NCBI GenBank assembly: GCA_023055355.1
Contig: JALJCS010000024.1
Span: 9,377,501 to 9,441,500, forward strand
Length of the DNA: 64,000 bases
DNA from: Agelaius tricolor
Taxonomy: Eukaryota; Chordata; Aves; Passeriformes; Icteridae
Direction: 5' to 3'
Shown: piece after piece, positions 1 through 15,265 of the stretch
Layout of the letters: the number at the start of each line of letters is the position of its first letter
Position numbering within the stretch: position 1 is the stretch's first letter
Position numbers and translations under genes: made by a program
Notes under the pieces: model-generated
Database searches by the model: none
The model's input: the letters and a program-made list of their open reading frames with translations, nothing else
Told to the model about the DNA's origin: nothing

Positions 1-3000
1 GGAGATCCAATTCTGCAGCCATCCATCTTGATGTGATCGATGAAAGTACAGTCCCCTACAACGGCAAGTCTCAACAGGCAACACTGAATTCTGATTTAAG
101 TAACTTCCAACTCTGACCACCTGAGTCAGTGGCCACATCTTTATATTAAAGACAGCAAAACACTACAACTCCAAAGGCTGGAAATGGAAGAAGACCAAAT
201 ACAATAATTTCATATCCATATGGGCTTATTTCTATCATTGTTTTTTATTTCCTTAATGGCTTTAAATATCTTCTGTATCCCAGATAAATGTGCAAATTAG
301 ACTCCTTCTTTGCATAAACTACAAGTTTCTCTATAGCTATGTACACATTAAAGTAATCTTTGCAAATGTCTACAATTTTAAAAAAGCAACAAAGGCAGCA
401 CAAATAATCTGAAATCTTCCTGTTCCCCTGAAATGCAGGGTGGGTAATTTTCTTTAACCATCTGTCCTGGCTACTTTAAACAAATCATAATGCCCCCACT
501 CATCTGAAGACAAACTTTTGTGACATCTCTGCTGCACCAAGCAATGGGTGCTACACCAAGCAAATGGATTTTCAATACCATGCTAGCTGCCACCATTAAT
601 ACCCCTTTGCTTGGACTGCTTAGATAGAGCTGTCTTGATTTAAGATCTCCCCTTCAGCTCAGCCCTGATCAGAGTAGCATCAGAAACCTAGCAGTATATT
701 TAAAGTTATTCACTGTAATGAAGCCATACCACACACAGAAGGAGTCTATTGTCAAAGCATAATTGCCATTGCTGGTACACCTTGGGACCTCCAGACTGGA
801 TTACTGTATTGATTTTTACATGGAGCAGTTGTGGATCACTTAAAAGTTGCAAGCAATGGAGAAAGCAGCCATCAACAAGGAACACAACAATTTTTCAAGC
901 CATATTTCTGCCCTGTTAACCCTAATACAGCTCAGGATCTTGGTGCTGAGCTATGAAAGGTTAGGTTCAAGCTATTTTTAAGATCACCTTTCTTCCTCAG
1001 AGTGTTGTAATGTTAAAGGAAGCCTCCTAGTTTTAATTAATAATATCAACAGCAGGACATTTTTATTGAAGCAGATTTAACAGTGGCCTATTGTTTCTGT
1101 ACAGATCTGATACAGTTCTATCTCTCTATGTTTAGGACAAGGTAGATGACTATGATGACACACACATGGCAAACAGGAACCTACACAAACACATCCCTGC
1201 AGTACATGAATGCCTCTTTTTCATTTCAAAAATATTTTAAAGCCTTGTCTTAAATTTGCAAATCCTTTAACCAGGCTGCCTTTACAATCCCCTCATTTTC
1301 CATGGCCTTGCAGGATAGCTCTGCTCTCGAGAAACAATGCAGCTTTGAGTGAAGCAGCAAGGACCACGTATTTTCAATGGCTGGATGCCAAATATTAAAG
1401 TCCTTGTCAAAAGAAATTTGCCAAAGACTGATATTTAACTCCAAACATAAACTACATTTTGGGGAGACCTTTCTCTAGGTAAACCATTGATAAAAATCAT
1501 CCCCACAAGGGGAAAAAAGCATGTTTGATTCATATCCTTGTGAATGCAGAGAAATAACTGTCTTGATGGGAGTGGACACTGATAGTCTTATTTTTTTTTA
1601 AATAAAGCTTGATAAACATATCAAGATTCATACCTCAGTGGAAACTAAATTGTGTTTCTAAATCTTCATCTATAGATCTTTGAAAGTACTTAGTGTCTGA
1701 TGTTGGGTGATTCTGTTTTCTGTGCTTTGAAAATCAAACCATGTACTTCAAAGCCCAGGGAGGATTTAAGCAGCAATTTTGAAAAAAACCCACCCACCCC
1801 AAAACCAAACTAACTTCAAAACCTACCTTTCAAATCATATATGACCAAAGAAAGGAAGGGTTGCATGATATCTGTATGTCTTAATCCTGGCATGGGTATA
1901 TTTATTTCTACTGCCTTTGATCAATAAGCAGTAGAAATCCATGCACCTGGGAAGTTAAAACAGAAATCACAGCCTGACTCAGCAGCTTCTCCCACACACA
2001 AAGCTGTACTTCTAGAGAGGGTCCTGCTGAGCCAGGATCACATTTAAGGAAGGACTGTTAAACATGGAAGAAGGCTACATAATCAGGAGGAATACATCAC
2101 TCACAAGAGACTAAGGAACAGTAGTATTTCCATACTCTATTATAGGGGAGGCACATGGTTTATGCGTTCTTCCATGGGTGGCTTGGATTAATTATGCATA
2201 GCACAGTAAAAAATATGAACCATGAAAATTGTAATGGACTGGTATCATTTCTGGCCACTTAGTGGCTTTATGCTCTCAGCATTTTTTCCCACACACTGGA
2301 AAACAAACAAGTGCAGGTGCAAGCTCCTTGTAAATGGAAACAAGCAAAGCTTCCCTAACAGCTGCTTTATCTCCTTGCTATCTCTGAGATAATACTGCAA
2401 ACCAAGGCCCTAACTAATCCAACAGCTGTAATAAAAAGGCTGATGTTGTCATTTTTCTAATCACTTCAACAAGGTACACATACACAAAGTGATTATTGCA
2501 TACACTATTGCTCTCTTTGCTTGCAGAAAACTGATCAGCCTATTGATTACAGCTTTATATTTACAGTCCAACAATGCAAGTATCTTTAACTTAGAAAGCA
2601 ACAACCTGGCTGTCTCATTGGGTAGTACCCTATCAGAAACCAGAATCTACATTAATATCTATGGCTCACTAAAAATTTCCCCCTTTAAAGAACAGCTATG
2701 CACTATCTCCACTAAGAAATACAATTCCTTTCTTCTTTGCCCAAGACAGAAGCAGCTGCAATTCCAGGCACAGCCCTTACAGATACACCAGCCCTGTCAG
2801 CAAACCCAGCAGGGGCATTATGGTAATTACAGAATTCTGTCCATTGAAGAATAGGGTTATTCTGAATCAACAGGCACCACTGAGAGATCTCCATGTTTCC
2901 GAACAAAAAAGAAAAAAGAGAACTCATGCTTATGCTCTGAAACTAGTATTACAAATATTGTTTCATTTTTAGCCATATGCCTTTGCATTTGGATGGTACC

Positions 3001-6000
3001 ACATCCCAAATGCCAGAAACCACTGTCCTGAAATGCTGTGGGGAACAGCTACAGCTTTGCATTAAGTTCAGCCAGCACCCCAATATGGAACCAGACAACA
3101 GATGTCCTGAAGAGCTATTTAAGTAGAAATTGTTCATTTATTCTTCAAAAATGTTATGTTTATTTGAGGGTGTTGGCAGGATACATGAAACATGTATTAG
3201 AGAACAAGAATGCTGTAAAACTCCTGGTGTAACCAAGAGACGAAACCAGCAAGTTTGTATATTTTTTTATTCTGCTGCTTGCTATTATGTTCCTCCCAGA
3301 TAGTAGCTAATATGTGAAGTTGACATTGCAGGTGTGCAGCACAGGCCTCTGTGTTATCAAGGCATTATGGAATTACATGAACTGAATATTTTAATTGAAA
3401 TAATCAAAAATAACTTACTAGACTTTAAGCCAAATAGGAGTATCTTGGCTTTCCTCCAGGATGTGTAGGAACAATATCCCAAGTTTGTTAACATATTGCA
3501 AACTTTTGTATAGGCAAGAGATCACAAAGTAAATCAGTTCTTCCCCTTCTGCATTATACAAATCATGTACTCATTCAATACATACCAAATCCTTCTCAAA
3601 TATCTTGAAGTTTTTTTTCTGAGAATATACCAGGCTACCTAATAAATACAAATGTCTTTTATAAGTGGATTAAATTCCCAGTGAGGTATATAGAGTTCAG
3701 GTACATCACAAAGCAGATCCTTTCAATGAGTTAAGCAAAGCTAGAGAAAACATCAACCCTCACTGAAAGATATTCAACTTGTTTGTTTTGCAAAGTTTGC
3801 ACAGAATTTCTTTAATGTATTTCAAATATTACTTTTTTGGGAATGAGTTAGTCCTCTAAACTACTGGCTCAAACAATTATATAAAGTATTCTTTATATAA
3901 ATTCATGTTTTCAACTTAGTTTGTCACCTTGCATATGAATGTATAAAAAGACAAGAAGACAATAAATAACATTGGAACATACAAAAACCAAATAAAATCT
4001 CCTGCTTCAATGAATCACTGCACTATTACCTTGTACAATATCAATTCCTCATTAACAAATTTACATATAAAAAGCCTGTGCTCTCTGCCTTAAAAGACTG
4101 AATGGGTGAGGTTGTCTATGGAAAGGTGTCTTTGCAAGCAGAAATCTCCAGAGTATCCAAAGTGCTGTTGTCAGGCAAGCAATCAACTGGTCATGAACAG
4201 AAGCATCCAGCAAAGACATTGCTGCCTTGTGAAGCTGCAAAATAAGCATTACTGCAATTCCTCAACCTCTGAACACAGGCAGAGCCACAATAGCCTGGAG
4301 CTGCCAGAACTCTGGCAAACACTGACAGACACTTGAACTGCACCCACACACAGATCATCCCTGCTCTTCCAGGCAGCTGTGGGTGAGAGAATGGATAATG
4401 TCCTGGTGGGAAGGAATGATGGCTTTGTGTTCACTCAGCAGAATCCATGACAGCTGACCCAGAGCAGTGCAAGAACAGCAGCTGTAACTGCTCAGGGGAT
4501 TGCAGAGGAGAGGGACAGGAGAAGGAAGGAGGGAAGATAAAAGCAGCCAAAGAGATGATGCACCTAAAAGACTATTCCAGAAAACAGCACTGAAGCCTAT
4601 GATTAAATCATTAAAATAAAGGCTGAAATACTGAAGACGTCATCCTAAAGCTGGGAGAAAATTTATCAAAGTAACTTGTTTCCAAATGATGAACACCATG
4701 AAACTTAATTAAAGTTATGAGAAGGTATGAGTGCTTAGCAGTGATACGGATCAGGTCACTTGGTTATTTAAGAGGGAGTGATGAAATCTCATCTATGAGC
4801 TGGGCTACACATCCCAGATTTGGGGTCGGGAGGTTTTCATGGGCCAGGCTGATGCAGGAGTGACACATCTGAGTGCCTTTCCATGCACAGGGGGTAGCTA
4901 ATCCCCAACTCCTCTGATTCCTCTCCAGGAAAGAGAGAGCAATACATGACATCCAAATACTAACAATTTATGCTGATTTAGGGATATACCTTGAGATATG
5001 TCTGGGATTTGAAAATTTTGTTTGCTGTGACTTCACGCACGAGCAAAAGAACTCATTTTTCCAAATCCTAGTAAATCAATAGCTGCCACTAAATATGAAA
5101 CTATTTCTGAATCTTCATGGTAAATAAAGAATCCATGTCTTATCTAGCCCTCAATATAAAAGGATATCAAATTCTCGAGGTCATATTTTACACTCCCTGC
5201 TAGCACACAGTACAATTTATTAGCTTGTGGATCACAAATAATAACTTATGATATATTAGTGCAGGCAGAAAATAACCCACCTCTGCCAGTTAGACCCAGA
5301 AGGCACTCAGAAGTTTATTTTCCTCCTGTGTCTTCCATTCTGAAGACGTGGGAAAATGTGATTCCAGCTGATTCCACTGACTCGTATTCTCCACATAAAT
5401 AGCAATTTAAAAGACAGAAATGTTAAAGGGCTGCTGTCTGTTGAGCTCAATATATTACATCTAGAGAGAAGGCCATTATGACCTGATAAATTGAAACAGG
5501 TAAATCTTAAGTTGTATCCAGATCATGAGAAAAAATTAATCATGTAGATGGAAAAGAAAACCATAATGTTATGCTACATTTGCCTCCTCTCCAGGAATAT
5601 ACCTAGAAATGTAAACATTTCAGGAAATAATATGAACTAATCAGCAAATCTTATATTGTGATTGGAAAGGACTACTCTGTCTCCAAAAATTACTATAATC
5701 TGTACATCAAAAGAGAAATGAAAGCTCTGCAAGTTTATGTAGTATTTAAATATTGCTGAACTACAAATGTAATGGTAAATTCAAGACAAAAAAAGGTAAC
5801 CTATTTCTTCAAGGCTGAGAAATCATGAGGGTTGTGACCAGTTCAAATGATCAAAAACTATACTGCAAGTGTGTCTCCTGAGCTGTACACTTAACACATC
5901 ACCTGCTTTGCAATGCAACGAGCTAGAGGGTACATATTACCTGGGGAAAATGTCCTCTTACATGTTTTCTAAATCTCCTGTGCATTTGTGTGTTAACAGA

Positions 6001-6940
6001 CTCATACTCTTTTCTACCCTTTTTATCTCATCCATTAACACAGAACAAAGTGTTCTCAGGAATTAGTGTCCTCTTTTTCTTTGACTGATAAAAACTAAGT
6101 ATGATAGGTAGCAAATTTTACAAATATTTCATCATAGTGAGCACCACACAGTGTAACACATCCAGTGTAGCACTCAAAAATTCAAAATATCAACTATAAA
6201 TATAGTCACTAAGCACACCTTAAGAGTTCCCAGAACTAAAGCTCAGAGCTAATATGTGTTTAATACACTTTACAAGTACTGCCAGGCCAAAGTCAGATGA
6301 CACCTTTAAGTCAGTGAACTCCACAGACAGTTTCATATTAATAACAATGAACATTTGGAAGACATGGGCAGAGCATTTGAAAAGGCTTTTCAGCCCAAGC
6401 TGGCACTCTTCTGGCACAAAATCTTAGTTTAACAGATACTGGTGTAAAAATAAATTATTAAACTGAACTGTATTCATCTGGGAAGGAAGCTTCTTATTTC
6501 TGATGGGAATACGCACAAAATAGCTCTTAATTCCTGAAAGGAGAAGGTTTTAACTTCTGGATGGTACTTCCCCTATTCACCTCCAATTGTCACAAGTAAT
6601 TTAATTCAGAGGTAGAGCACAGAAGAAGGACTGGAATTACTCTACCACATTAACTTCTGATTAGAGATGGATATAAATTTTGGGAAATGGGCATAGTCAG
6701 ACCCACAAGACAACCTCCAAGACAAGGACTGTCATTAAAAAAAAAAAGACATGAGCTGGCCAGACATTTGTGTTCTCTTTTCCACATTCAATAACAAATT
6801 CTTCTGTTGATTTTGTTTTGTTGTGTTTTTTAATTTAAGGGTGTCTCTACTACCTCCAAATATACTTCTTGAGGTGGAGAACAGTATAAGGCATACAGAT
6901 GCAAGAGCCAGCAACTGGGGAACAGTTACTGTGGTACTTA
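1..6940. other. Intron 1, no recognisable element
   Basis: AT-rich unique-looking sequence. Open frames stay at or below about 120 codons on either strand and carry no recognised domain. A short A/C-rich run occurs near 1782-1812. No mobile element was recognised. Confidence 0.6.
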
Positions 6941-7234
6941 AAGGGGGCCTGCAGAAGAGCTGCAGAGGGACTTTTGACAAGGGCATAGAGGGACAGGACA
7001 AGGAAGAATTACTTTAAATTGAAAAAGAAATTCTTTACTGTGAGGGTGGTGAGGTGCTGGCACAGGTTGCCCAAAGAAGATGTAGATGTGTGATCCCTGG
7101 AAGTGTTTAAGGCCAGGCTGGATGGTGCTTTGGGCAATCTGGTCTAGTGGAAGGCGTACCTGGCTGTAGGAGGAGAGTTGTAACAAGAGATGGTCTTTAA
7201 AATCTCTTCCAACCCAAACCATTATACAGTTCTA
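6941..7234 (+). mobile_element. CR1 LINE, 5'-truncated 3' end
   Basis: Matches the avian CR1 3' region in order: the 'gacaagggcatagaggga' segment, 'ttctttactgtgagggtgg', 'ctggcacaggttgccca', 'ccctggaagtgtttaagg', and the terminal 'cttccaacccaaaccatt' followed by a degenerate octamer tail near 7225-7234. CR1 copies are routinely 5' truncated and lack target-site duplications. The copy is diverged and carries no usable reading frame. Confidence 0.9.
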
Positions 7235-10200
7235 AGTACAGGTTTTAATATTCTCTGCCTCCTGCTGTTTTTCAGAAAGAGAAAAAAACCTCAAACTATC
7301 ACAACAAATGAAATATCAGGTAACTCTTCAAATGGATAGCCAACATTGCTGTGCCTGCAATGCATTTCTGCTCACAAGCAGACATGAATCTCTTCTCTGC
7401 CATCAAGACCTTTATTATCAAAATAAATACTATGGGGGCAAAAAAGGACTCCCATGATGGTCACCTCATAGTAGCCACTCTTCTGACTCTTGCTCTAAAT
7501 TCAGCTTCAAGTGCCTTCATCCATGTCAAGAAAAGCATACTGAAGTCAAAAAGCCTTATAAAATATTTGACTCATCATGATTTTTAAATCATTTTAAAGC
7601 ATCAAGTTGAAAAACAGATGCAAAGGTTGAAAAAGTATCTTTTCTCTTTGAGTCCTCACAGAAACATTTTTACCCCTGCTTGTGAGAGCAGGACAACACC
7701 AGATTCATTCTAAGAAACTCCACATCCTGGAGAAGACTAGAAGAGATACCAGCCTCAGTTTCTGGAGCAATCATTCAAATCCCAAAACAGGTAAAACATG
7801 GTTCATTCTGAACATTTGCATTCTCTCAAAATAATCAATTTATGCTTCTATTAAAAAAAAAAACAAAAAACCAACACTTCAGATGTCTGCTTCAGTGAGC
7901 AAACTCCCCAAATGGAACAAGGATGGGACCTCCCCTTGGCATGTTTACATCATTGTAATTAATTCAGGCACTGCATCTCACCAGTTAACAAGCTGGTATA
8001 TGAAATAATTCAATTTCATGGATGGCCCTACACGGTGCAGTTAGATGCACTTTCTGCTGATACAGAACTGTTTGAGTTTAACCAAATCTGATCCTTTCTG
8101 GACTGCAGGCAGAAGCAATACAGGGAGCAGCAGGGAGCAGTGCTCCTCTTCTTGCACATCTATCAGCATGGAGATGAGCCCAGCTTTACACAAGTGCTTG
8201 AGAGTGCTGGGGCAGTGTCCAGAAGGCAACTACAGGACTTGCAGTTACACAGATATCCTGTGCAAAGCAAAGCAGGGTTGGTGGTTGAACTTCAACACAC
8301 GCAAGGCTCCTGTTCAGCTTGTTCCAATAAAAATTTCCTTACCATTCTCCCAAGGCTGTGTAGCAGGAGATTGTGTCTCACAAGAGAGAAAGGTTCTGAG
8401 TATTAGGAACTGTGTTGCTGTGGTGATGTTGATGATTCACACTCAGTCTGTGGCCTCACACCTGCCTGCCATGGCACAAACGTCACACTCACATCTGACA
8501 CCATCAGACTCCTGCAGTCACACTGGAACAGGTTCCAAAGCAGCAAGGAACACACACCCACACTCACCTCTCATGGGAAGGCACTGGGACTTAGTCACCT
8601 GCTGAAGTGACTTGTTGACTAAAAATGGATTAAAGCCACGTCTGTAGTCAAATGCATGCTGAAATATTTGGCTGAAGAGGGACATTAATCTGTCTTAAGT
8701 GTAATTTGCTTTGCTTCCTTCATCTGCGTAGATTTGTGGTGGTGGTAATAGTTTTTACGGATTCACAGAAAGAGGAATAAAGATTTTTCTACTTTTATAA
8801 CATCTCCAAGGGTTATCTGGGAGATCTCAGGCTAGAAGAGAATATACCAGTAACACAAACCATAGATCACAAGCAGAGTTTTGCAAAATGCATTAAAATT
8901 AGCTTGCATGATTTTATTTTCAAAATAAAACTTACCCTATATAGGAAATACTTCAATACCACAAAGCAATATTTAATTTGGTTTCCTCAAAACTCATCAA
9001 GCAGATGAATATCATTACATGGATTTTCGTACAGAAGGAAATAAAAATAAGGCTCCAAACACCAATTAGCTGACTCTGATCTTAGTTATTCAGATGTAAA
9101 TGGGAAGGAACTCTACTGAAGCCACAAGAAAAAGAGCGCTGGCATGACCTTAATCTCAGCACACTACACAAACTACAGTCAACATTTGCCAAAGATCAGA
9201 GGTCTGAGACTTACCTAGAAGAGCACAAAACCTGGCCTGGAGAATCCAAATTTCAAATCCAAATTGCAGATTATTAAACAAATATGCCAACAGAAGTGCA
9301 AAAATTTCACTAGTGCCCAGCACAATCATTATTTTGTAGACATTTACAATGGCAAGCAATGCCCCAAGTACTTGCATGCTTAAAATCCAAATGGAACAAC
9401 AGAAAGCTAAAGTTCATTATATTGTATTGTCTTTATATTCTATTGTCCACACCTCAAAATAAACATATATTTTCATTCTCATGCAGTAAGACTTGTTTTG
9501 CTTTGTGTGGCTTCTATATGTGAAGTATTTGGCAGCATTCTCTATGAACTATCTGGAAGAGCCTGCTCTCAAGCAAAGATTTAACAATCTTTAAGAAGAA
9601 GGAAACAGGCAGACATACAAACCATAACAGTTTTGATTCTGGACTGTTGCCAGTACTCAGCATAGTTTTAGTGTTTAAATACACATTTTTTTCTCTGCAT
9701 GTAGATTTTACAGTGTGTTTCTTACTAGTGTGATCCATATCTCTCACTCAGACATACATAATACAAACAAATGTATATAACCTTTTTCCAGGAGTGAAAT
9801 GCAAATTGCATTTCACACACAACAAATCCCATGATTATACACAGATGTACTGCACAGGACTTTTATGTTTCAGTCATGTCATATCTGAAAACATTCAGAG
9901 AGAGGGGTTTGCATGTGTGTGCTCTCCTTTGTTCCCAAGCAGCTAGTTCACTGCTAAGAAATGCTGATGAAATAGATTTTTATTGATGCTTCATCTAACA
10001 TACTAGGATGTTTGGTTCACAGTAATTGAATTATCAATTCCTAGCTTCTTTAATATATTAATTTAATAAATGCAAGATATGTACAGCTGCTATCTCAAGA
10101 AGCTAATTTTCAAACTAAGGCAATGGTGGGATTCTTTAAGAAGATGACCTCTGTTTCAAAAGTCTGGACATATATAATAAAAAGGCAGCCAACAAAGTAA

Positions 10201-12051
10201 TAAAATATTTTAAATATAGTTGTTTGAATTTAGATAACATAATTTTATTATCAGCCTTGGAAAACTAGGCTGAAAGAAATATTCTCACTAATAAAGAATG
10301 TGATTTTATTTCAGGCTAATTTTTTTAAATTATGATATGTATGTTAGCCAAACCTCCCCTGCATTTTCAGAACTGTCAGCAGTTTTCCTTTTAATCATAA
10401 GTCATGGAACAGAAGGATAATACAACACTCACTCCATAACAAAGGTAAACCCATCAATCATTACCATCATCACCTCTGGGTTAGTGTTCATCCTTATGAA
10501 AATGAAAGAGAAAATGCCAGTGTTCCAAGTTCTTTTAAAGTGGGAGAGAGAAGCAAGGTTAGTACAACTGTCTTTTTTTCTTTTTGAAACTCTTGCAATG
10601 AGATTCAACCTACAGCTCTCCACGATGGATCTCAAAAGCCTTGTCATGTCTTTCTGGAATGATGCTGGCAGGTACATGTCCTCCAAAAACCCACCCTCTT
10701 ATCAGAGGAGAGCCCCGCACAGAAACAGGCTGACTAGGGGAGAGGGAAGTTTTAGAGCTCTCCCTTTTCTTCCTCCCCTCTCTGAAATTGCCTCCCCAGC
10801 TGCAGAGCAGGTAGTCCCAAGGCAGAGGATGCAGTGAGGGGTCACCAGTCAGGCAGACACTGCCCATCCTGGCTGCAGCTGCAGCAGGGGCTGCCAAAGT
10901 TAGCTCAGCCTGGCTGCTTCCAGCACACACTGCACCAGCTTCTGCCTTTGAAAGCTGAGGTACAAAGCTGGTATCTGAAAGAAAAGGTTCTTGTGGCTCT
11001 AGTTTCCACAGGCATTAAAATGTCATTGCAAAATCAGCTATTAGAGAAGAGAGAAATATCTTCAGGGCAAGAACTGGTTATATTCTCTGCAATAACTTGC
11101 TGGTAATCTTCTATTTAAAAGGTCTCTGTTCCTTCTCATCCATGCTAGGCCATGACCACCTAGCCACTATCTGAACTCCAGTATCACACATTTTGAGGAT
11201 GAGACTTGTCATCTCACTACACTAGAAGAGAGTCACACATTTTGACACCAGTGGTGCTTAAACCATACCAAAACATCAGGGAGAGCCTTTGCATCAGCAG
11301 GGAGAGTACGAGCCCCACCAGAGTGGCACTGAGAAGATGCTGCCTTGCTTTCAGCTGGGGAACTGGGAAGTAGATTTCCCTTGTCTCCTGCATTAGTCCC
11401 AAGCCCCAATATAATCATGATAACTGCACTCTGTGCTTCTTCCCTGCAACCATGCAGTATCAGGAGGGATGAGATTAAAACTTGGGCAATGCTGTGTGCA
11501 AAAAACACCTCTGCTGTCTGCAAGGTCTCATATAAGAAATGATAGTTATGAAAACCTGTTCCTGCTGTCTGCTTTTGCTCTCATGGAGACTCCTGGGTAA
11601 CTCTTCACCACAGGTAGCAGTGAGGAAGACAAACCAGAAATCTGCTGCTATACAAATGGTGCCTAAGCTGCAACCTGCCAACAGAAGCAGTGTGTTTTCA
11701 CACTGTATCAGACTAACAAGCATGACAGGAAACCTAAAGCACCTAGATACTGCAAACTGATGCAAACCTCCAAACAATCTTAGCCCAAAATGGAGTATCA
11801 GCAATTTAATGAACATTTTCAGTGATCAAGTGATTGACTCAGCAATCTCAGTCGAGCATGGTAGCTGACAAAGTACACTCCCAGTCCTTTGCAATACAAA
11901 ATAAAACAAAGACATATAAAATCCTTCCACAGCAAGTTTCTAATATATGAGCACTTGATTGCTTGCAAGCAGCTCTTCATGTGGGGATGCTTCCTCTGGA
12001 ATCAGAGGGGATTATTTCAATTTAGTCACAAATTTGGTTTGTCAGTCTAGG

Positions 12052-12078
12052 AAAAAAAAAAAAGGAATAAAAAAAAAA
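12052..12078. repeat. A-rich simple tract
   Basis: Two adenine runs interrupted by GGAAT. No adjacent retroposed sequence was recognised, so it is not clearly a LINE or SINE tail. Confidence 0.85.
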
Positions 12079-13442
12079 TCACTGTAGAATACAGATATCC
12101 CCATAGAGACATATATCAGTAAATCTGGAATTGTTTAAAATCACACTTAAATTTTTCCAGTAAAGCTTTTTACAAGCTGGCCATGTGAAAACAACACAGA
12201 CTGGACAGCCTGTGAGAAATAAATTATAAGACCTTGAAACATGGTCATAACGCAGCCAGCGCTCAATCCACCATGATTCACACTTTCTTATACAATGAGA
12301 GTAATTTAAAAAAAAACTATGGGTGATCACTGACATTCACAAGAGCTGTGAGCTTTCCCAAAGCATTACCAGACAGCAAAAACAAAGGTTTGGGAGAAAA
12401 TTCTTTTAACATTCCTGGCATATTTGTACAACAAAATTGGATTTCATGAAGATACTCCTTATTTACGTGTCCCATTAAAATTTCATCCTAATATCATGGA
12501 ATCAGAGTAATTTTGATGAAACTAAATTAAAAAAGGAAGTCAGATGTTTTTTAGAATGGGAAAAACATGAATTACCCATACAAGGCAAATAAATTAGATC
12601 AAACAGTTCTGTGGCACCCAAATAAATCTGCTGAACCAAAGTTTGCAGGATGTTTTCTACAGGGAAAGAAATTGTTTCTAATCCCACCCTTTCTCCCTCT
12701 TGTCCATTTATATTCGAGAACTATCCCATAACATTTTATTTGGTAGAAGACAAAATTGTCAAATTATTTTTAAAAATGCTGAAGCAGGACTTTGCAAGTA
12801 TATTTAGGAATAAATCTCAGAAGTCATGCACTGCCTCAGTATTTTTATGCCAATTCTACTGTATTTGTACTGATTTCATTAAGCATTCTATCTGCCAGAA
12901 TTTAAATGTAAGCAATTCATAACAGAATATTTTGAAATAAAGTAATGCAACACATTAACTAGAACTTTCAGTTACACGGTACAATTTGTCAAATTGCCAA
13001 CAGAACAACTCATTTGAAAAGACAGATTGTTGCTTATTCTTCAGCTGTCACTTGTGTTACTTCACTTCAGCTCCCTTTGCCTGACACTTGGCGCGGAGTT
13101 AGTCAATCATACTGACGGCTACCTGATGAGCTCTGATAAAACCCACAAACAAAACAGAGATTCTGGTGACTCATCCATCAGTCTGGAGAGCAATTTGATA
13201 CCCCAGATAGTGGCTCCAGGAAAGCAACCCCTGCCAGCCACACATGCCAGCAGATATTAGTGACGCAATCTAGGCATGGCGTCCTCCCCAAGGCTAGGAT
13301 ATTATGGGGATAAATTACTTGGATTTGCTGGATTAAAAAAAATATAGTGAGATTCTGAATCTGTGGACTTTCAAAGTATTTTTGCAAACTCTCTCTGCTA
13401 AGGGTTTCTTTTAATTGTAGGCATTTAAAACAGCTACCTAAT

Positions 13443-13510
13443 AAGAAAACAAAAAAAACCCAAAAAACAAAAATACCAACCCAACCAAAAATCCGAACCA
13501 AACCAAGCAA
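13443..13510. repeat. A/C-rich low-complexity tract
   Basis: Composed almost only of A and C with AACC, AAAC and CCAA units; the opposite strand is a T/G-rich tract of the GGTTTGG type common in bird genomes. It creates spurious open frames on the minus strand around 13438-13651. Confidence 0.85.
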
Positions 13511-14969
13511 CTTTGCAGAGTGTGTAGAGATTCTCTGTACTGGTCCAAACACCTCTGGAGATCCAACCACACATCTTCCACCAGGGATTCCATTGAGATC
13601 ATGACCGATTTCTGTATTAGGTACACAACAGTTACAATGCAATATGATCATCTTGTCACTCTCCCTTCTCAGAGGCTTGATTTTCCTTTCCTGTGTTTAA
13701 CTTGACCATATATTTTCATATCCTGTCTAGAGTTCCACAGGTGGAGCACAAATAAGACCTTATAGAATGATGCATTCACAGAAATAAAGAGTACATCCGC
13801 TGCTACTTTCCCTCTCCCTTTCATGTGCATCACATACACAGCAATAACCTTCATGCATCTTAAAGCTGCAACTGCTCACTCATGTGTGAAAATGAACCTC
13901 AGACTTCTACCAGTGATGAGGACAGAAGCCTAATGGTTTTGTCCAAATTAGCTCTTGAATTGGGTCATATATATTTTAATGAAGTAGAAGCTAATGTGGG
14001 AGCTAGATGCTAGATGAGTGCTTGTGATAGCTTTTGTCCTTGGTTTGATTAGTTTGGCAATCACAATCATTTACATAAATGGTGAGCACCTTACAGAGGG
14101 GCAATCACATCCCAAGGGGGCAGGAGAAAGGAATGTACATTCCATTCATAAAAAGATCTTACTGTGCAAATAGATGCCAGGTAATTTCATTCTCTGTCCC
14201 TGTGTTCATCATTGACAAAGAAACTCAGGTGGCTCAGGCAGCACTGCAGCAACCAGGACTGCATCCTTGGCCTGGTCACTGTGAGAAACACAATGAGCAT
14301 CAGGGGAAAAAAGATGGGTGATTTTCCCTCTCATGCTGGTAAATGGGCATGCATGTTCTAGGAAGAATTATAATTTCCTGCAAACACATCCCCACACAAA
14401 CATTTAAAATTTGCCCAAGTTTGTCAGCACAGCCTTCTCTCAGTTGTTCCACCCTTCCCAAGCAGCACTGCAATTCAGGATGGCATTCAGAGTTATCCAG
14501 TTTATAATCTATTATGAATCTAAATGGAATTAGACAAGCATCAAAATGTTAAAAAATTTCATCTGCTCACAGAATTGATACTGGCTGCAATTTTTTTCCA
14601 CTGACTGGTGTGTTTTTAGATATAAACTCATTCATCTCAGAGCAGAAGAGAGCAGTAATGCACAACCTGATACTCCTTTCCAGTCATCTTGGCTTAGCAC
14701 ACTGAGAACTTAATTACCCTTCACTTATGGAAAGCATTCTTTCACATCTTTCTTTCCCATACTGGACTGAGACAACCAAAACATTTCACCATCACTGAGC
14801 AGGAGTAAGCAGGTGTTACCAACCCCTTGATTCTTCCAATTTTTCAGGGAAGTCATTTCTCAAATATTTTAATCTGTTGTATAGGTGAATCAACATTATT
14901 TCTAAGACATATTAATAAAAATTGTAGGTCTGCCCTGCCTATGAACTTCATGGTTACACTTCCAAGTAG

Positions 14970-15265
14970 GAAACCTGTGGGACTCACTTCCAAAAGATGT
15001 CATGAAACCATGATTTTACATGGTGTTCAACATGAATTGGGCAGGTACATAAGAGATCCATTGACAGTCACTGTGTAAATGAACCATATCAGGTTCAAGA
15101 AATCCCCTGAGCTAAATATTATCTGAAGCTGAGAGAACATTCATGGCAACATCAGACAGGCTTGTCCCCTTCTTGCCCCCTGGGTCTACTCACTGTGGCC
15201 ACTGTTGGAGACAGGATATTGGGTTAGATGAAGTCTTTGTCTGAACCAGTACAGCTGTTATTATG
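14970..15265 (+). mobile_element. Ancient CR1-family LINE 3' fragment
   Basis: The right part (about 15195-15265) has the old amniote CR1 motif 'ctgttggagacaggatattgg', then 'ttagatgaa', then a 'gtctgaaccagtacagctgt' segment and 'tattatg'. The left part has the matching 'aagatgtcatgaa' and 'ttcaacatgaattgggcaggtacata' type segments. Divergence is much higher than in the 6.9-kb copy, so this is an older subfamily. The left boundary is uncertain. Confidence 0.7.

Larger units (their letters stand above)
7235..14969. other. Intron 1, low-complexity tracts only
   Basis: Apart from the A-rich and A/C-rich tracts listed separately, nothing was recognised. The longest open frame (8045-8605, plus strand, 186 codons) has no domain, no splice context and unexceptional composition, so I treat it as chance. 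Confidence 0.6.

Noticed and set aside
8045..8605. 186-codon plus-strand open frame
   Set aside because: It has no recognisable domain, signal peptide or repeat pattern and lies within a SORCS2 intron. The translation reads like random sequence. Conservation with synonymous bias would be needed to revive it.
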